DNA from: Anaerolineae bacterium
GTDB taxonomy: Bacteria > Chloroflexota > Anaerolineae > Promineifilales > Promineifilaceae
Assembly (NCBI GenBank): GCA_014879345.1
Contig: JACSSI010000022.1
Location: 1 to 16,175 of the forward strand
Reading direction: 5' to 3'
Length of the DNA: 16,175 bases
Position numbers and translations under genes: made by a program. Shown here one piece after another: positions 13,475-16,175 of the stretch; the first letter of the stretch is position 1; every line of letters starts with the position of its first letter. The notes below the pieces were generated by a model. The model ran no database searches and had not been told where the DNA came from. It was given only the letters and a program-made list of their open reading frames with translations.

Positions 13475-15247
13475 CTAATTATCTGAAGCCGCAGGTGGTG
13501 GCGCAGCAGCATCGGGTGCCACAGGGGGTGTTTCAGCCTCAGGCGTTACAGGAGCCGTTGCGGCAACGGGAGTTGTATCAACGGGAGTTGTATCAGCGGG
13601 AGTTGTGCCAGTGGGAGTTGTGCCAGTGGGAGTCATCCCAGCCGCTGCCATATCTTGAACATGGAACCCAGTTACCATCTTCACCTCATCATCATGCTTC
13701 GGGAAGAAGAAGAAGACCAGCGCTCCCCCAACCAATACCGCAATGATCCCGGCGATATAAGCGTTTTGATCCCCAGCCAAAAATGCCGTTTTTGCGGCGG
13801 CCGTGATCTGGGTGGCATATTGTGGATATTGCGCCGCTACCGTTTGCGCCCCAGCGTAAGACATCTCCAGGCCGCTGGTGACACTGGCCGGTACTTCAGA
13901 AGCATCTGGGTAAGTAGCCAATTCAGAGGCAATGGCAGCCGCATAACCAGATGCCAGGATGGCCCCAAATAAAGAGTTAAACATTGCCCCACCTAGATCG
14001 CGTTGCAAATCGGCCGTGCCAGAGGCCATACCCGCCCGTTTAATCGGCACAGAACCCGTCAAGGAACGAGATGCCGGCGTTCCAGCCAATCCAATACCCA
14101 ACCCTATTAAGGAGTAAGCCAAGCCGACATATAAATAGGAGATGCCTTCATTCCACAGTAAGAGCATGGCCAGAAACCCCGCCAAGATGAATACGTAGCC
14201 AGCAAGCAGCGTTACCCGCGACCCGCGAGACTCCACAATAATGGCGGAACGGGGGGCAGCTAAAATCATAAAGATACCCGCCGGAATGACGGCAAAACCG
14301 GCATTGATAGTGGAGTAGCCGAGTACATCTTGCAAGAACTGCTGCCCAATGAACATGGCCCCCATCAAAGAGCCAAAGACAATAATCCCCGCCACAGCCG
14401 CTACCCAGAAGGTACGTCGGCTGGCAACCTTGAGGTCATAAAGCGGGTTTTTAGCGCGACGCTGCCGCAACACAAAAAGTACGGCGGCGATGGCCGCTAA
14501 AACCAGTAGCCCAATGGCAAATTGTTGAGCGCCAGCGACGGGTAAAAAATTGAGGGAAAGCACAAACGCCCCGATAAATATCACGGAAAGGATACCCCCA
14601 ATATTGTCTACTGGCTCGGTTCCCTCGTTGACGTGTGCTGGTACAAATTTAAACGCCATAAAGAGGGCGACCAAGGCCAGCGGTATCACAATCAAAAAGA
14701 CAGATCCCCAACTGAAAAACTCAAGCAAGATACCGGATAGCAAGGGACCAGACACGGAGATCGCGCCACCAATGGCCGCCCACAAAGCAATAGAGCGGGA
14801 TCGTGCGGGACCAGGCCCCCACAAAGCGGCAATCAAGGCCAGTGTGGTTGGGTAAGCCATCCCGGCCGCAAAACCACCAAAAAGCCGCCCACCAATAAGA
14901 ACTTCAATGGAAGGCGCAAAGCCACTGATCACTGCTGCCGGTATCGCCAGGGTCACACCGAGCAGCAGCATCAGTTTACGGCCGTACCGATCCCCCAACG
15001 CACCCAGCCACAGCACGGAACAAGCCAAGCCTAGTGAATAAGCAACCGCGACTAGGTTAAGCTGAGTTTGTGAAGCATCAAAATAAGTACCGATAGTGGG
15101 CAGAGCCACGTTAGCCATCGCCAACGGCAAGTTTGCTACGGCCGCCACAATAATCAGCGATGCCAGGACAAGCCCTGCCCTTTGTGGTGCAGAACCATCA
15201 GCATGAGTTTCTTCTACTGGTTTTGATATATCGTTTGAACTGGTCAT
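13475..15247 (-). CDS. MFS transporter (copy B) with Pro/Thr/Ala-rich C-terminal tail
   Basis: A 590-aa major facilitator permease, paralogue of the 541-aa copy A and similar throughout (same N-terminus 'MTSSNDISKPVEET', same motif A, same polar insert before the last helix). It is about 50 residues longer because of a low-complexity tail: repeats of Thr-Thr-Pro-x-(Gly/Asp/Val) then Pro/Ala-rich sequence. The tail is encoded by five 15-bp repeats at 13566-13640. The tail follows the last helix, so it is probably cytoplasmic and disordered. The ATG has AGGAG upstream. It lies 85 bases downstream of SulP copy B, with an intercistronic hairpin between. Likely a proton-coupled exporter of the DHA2 type; substrate unknown. 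Confidence 0.9.
   Translation of the reverse strand: MTSSNDISKPVEETHADGSAPQRAGLVLASLIIVAAVANLPLAMANVALPTIGTYFDASQTQLNLVAVAYSLGLACSVLWLGALGDRYGRKLMLLLGVTLAIPAAVISGFAPSIEVLIGGRLFGGFAAGMAYPTTLALIAALWGPGPARSRSIALWAAIGGAISVSGPLLSGILLEFFSWGSVFLIVIPLALVALFMAFKFVPAHVNEGTEPVDNIGGILSVIFIGAFVLSLNFLPVAGAQQFAIGLLVLAAIAAVLFVLRQRRAKNPLYDLKVASRRTFWVAAVAGIIVFGSLMGAMFIGQQFLQDVLGYSTINAGFAVIPAGIFMILAAPRSAIIVESRGSRVTLLAGYVFILAGFLAMLLLWNEGISYLYVGLAYSLIGLGIGLAGTPASRSLTGSVPIKRAGMASGTADLQRDLGGAMFNSLFGAILASGYAAAIASELATYPDASEVPASVTSGLEMSYAGAQTVAAQYPQYATQITAAAKTAFLAGDQNAYIAGIIAVLVGGALVFFFFPKHDDEVKMVTGFHVQDMAAAGMTPTGTTPTGTTPADTTPVDTTPVAATAPVTPEAETPPVAPDAAAPPPAASDN
13566..13640 (-). repeat. 15-bp tandem repeat, five units, inside MFS copy B
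   Basis: Five head-to-tail units of the form (A/G)(C/T)GGGAGTTGT(A/G)(T/C)CA occur, the last one diverged. Being 15 bp, each adds five residues (Thr-Thr-Pro-x-x) without shifting frame. It is absent from MFS copy A, so it arose after the duplication or was lost there. Copy number may vary between strains. Confidence 0.85.
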
Positions 15248-15285
15248 GGTTTCTCCTATAGACCTAACTAGATGTGATTCGATAG

Positions 15286-15316
15286 CCGACAGATACTAAT
15301 ATTTAACATCTGCCGG
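15286..15316 (-). promoter_or_regulatory. intercistronic hairpin between SulP B and MFS B
   Basis: CCGACAGAT (15286-15294) and ATCTGCCGG (15308-15316) form a 9-bp stem in the leftward transcript, allowing one G-U pair, with a 13-base AT-rich loop. It lies in the 54-bp segment that is missing from the matching position of copy A. It may adjust expression of MFS B relative to SulP B. Confidence 0.45.
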
Positions 15317-15332
15317 AGTGATTTGATCACGT

Positions 15333-16175
15333 TTACTCACTATTTGAAGCCAGCTTTGTTTGAGCGGCTTTCCAGGCATTATCCAGTGAAGCACCAAGAC
15401 CTGGTTCAACAGCAAAGATATTCTCTTCACCAACAAGCTTGTCAAACTCCGTTTTTTGGAAAACTTCCATCAAATGGGGTTGTACACCAGCTAACATGAC
15501 CTGATTGTTCCCTGCTTGTAAATCTTTCGCCAGTTTCGTCAACCATTTCAAGCCTGTGCTGTGGATCATTTCAGCACCGCGCAAACGGAGAATAATGACC
15601 GCTCCTGTTAAGTCACGTACAGGCGGCATCATGCCTGCCAGAACGGGTACTTCTGCATAAAATTCAAAGCCTTCAAAGGAAACGGCCGTTACCGCATTAG
15701 AGGCAAACGCTTCCGGCATATCTTGTTCTTCCCAATAGCCATTTTCATCCTTTACCAGCATATGCAGCTTTGCGCTTTTTGAGGAAGCAGCAATGTACAG
15801 AATTAGGGAAAGTCCCGCACCCAGGAAAATTGTCCATTGCAGGGGAATAAACAAAGCAGAAGCAAAGGTTAGGACACCGGCAGCCACAGACCCCCAGGAC
15901 GCTTCCAGAACCAGCTTCGCATCTGGCACACGCCCCAGAATGAGTTCAGTACCAATGACCACCAGCATACCGGCAATCACGGCCAACGGCACCAACTCGG
16001 CAAGCGGCGCAAACAACACGACAATGAGCGCCAGCCACAACGCGGCAAAAATGCCACCCCAGCGAGACTTGGCACCCGCACCGACACTAATGCCTGTGCG
16101 TGACAAAGAACCACCCGTACTCATCGACTGGAAGAAACTGCCGAAGAGATTGCCCAAACCTTCGCCAATGAAGTC
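15333..16175 (-). CDS. SulP family anion transporter, C-terminal part (copy B, cut by window edge)
   Basis: The last 280 residues of a SulP permease; the frame is open to the right edge ('DFIGEGLGNLFGSFF'), so the true start lies outside. Visible parts are the last core helices with the conserved 'SMSTGGSLSRTGISV' segment, then a linker (Lys-Asp-Glu-Asn-Gly-Tyr-Trp-Glu-Glu) and a complete STAS domain of about 130 residues. It is paralogous to SulP copy A (same 'FFQSMSTGG' and 'FYAEVP/FFAEVP' landmarks). Its STAS domain is almost identical to the remnant at 11997. It is the upstream partner of MFS copy B in the duplicated SulP-MFS pair. Substrate is unknown. Confidence 0.92.
   Translation of the reverse strand, partial: DFIGEGLGNLFGSFFQSMSTGGSLSRTGISVGAGAKSRWGGIFAALWLALIVVLFAPLAELVPLAVIAGMLVVIGTELILGRVPDAKLVLEASWGSVAAGVLTFASALFIPLQWTIFLGAGLSLILYIAASSKSAKLHMLVKDENGYWEEQDMPEAFASNAVTAVSFEGFEFYAEVPVLAGMMPPVRDLTGAVIILRLRGAEMIHSTGLKWLTKLAKDLQAGNNQVMLAGVQPHLMEVFQKTEFDKLVGEENIFAVEPGLGASLDNAWKAAQTKLASNSE

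Noticed and set aside
13566..13640. Tandem repeats considered as a CRISPR array
   Set aside because: Units are 15 bp, directly adjacent without spacers, and in frame within the MFS B gene.
16134..16157. Start of SulP copy B at the TTG at 16157
   Set aside because: The frame stays open to the window edge and matches the SulP core upstream of this codon, so the gene is simply cut by the window.

Overview
The window looks like ordinary chromosome from a mid-GC free-living bacterium. The best guess is Chloroflexota (Anaerolineae-like). That rests on the gene content and style: a B12-domain-less methylmalonyl-CoA mutase subunit beside its epimerase, an F420-type luciferase-like oxidoreductase, and many paralogous transporters. 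No rRNA or marker gene fixes the taxon, so this is inference. The palindrome ACGGCCGT occurs 16 times across coding and non-coding DNA.

Layout, left half. A thioredoxin gene (190-522, +) has a good promoter and a terminator. A luciferase-like flavin oxidoreductase (693-1607, +) follows. It converges on a leftward two-gene operon for methylmalonyl-CoA mutase catalytic subunit and methylmalonyl-CoA epimerase (4036 to 1932), which ends at a strong terminator at 1646-1677. A 0.7-kb AT-rich gap contains a possible gene remnant between inverted repeats. Next is a self-contained rightward unit: a hairpin, then a gene for an extremely acidic, alanine-rich 261-aa repeat protein of unknown function, then a perfect 12-bp-stem terminator (4710-5626). 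A REP/MITE-like palindromic element (5651-5765) separates it from an aldo/keto reductase gene (5847-6845, +).

Right half (6979-16175). Everything is transcribed leftward and almost everything is a membrane protein. In transcription order: SulP anion transporter (cut by the right edge), MFS transporter B with a Pro/Thr repeat tail, a hairpin, TRIC-type cation channel, a truncated SulP remnant holding only a STAS domain, MFS transporter A, SulP transporter A, a small unknown ORF, a two-TM potassium channel, and a MarC-family protein. The SulP-MFS pair is duplicated. In one copy the SulP permease has been deleted down to its STAS domain, and that fragment is now sandwiched between the TRIC channel gene and MFS A. 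Tight spacing and a TAATG overlap suggest TRIC-STAS-MFS-SulP is co-transcribed. The set suggests ion and anion homeostasis, but substrates cannot be read from the sequence.

No CRISPR array, tRNA, rRNA, transposase or phage gene was seen. The most novel items are the acidic repeat protein, the iterated palindrome, and the SulP/MFS duplication with its STAS remnant.
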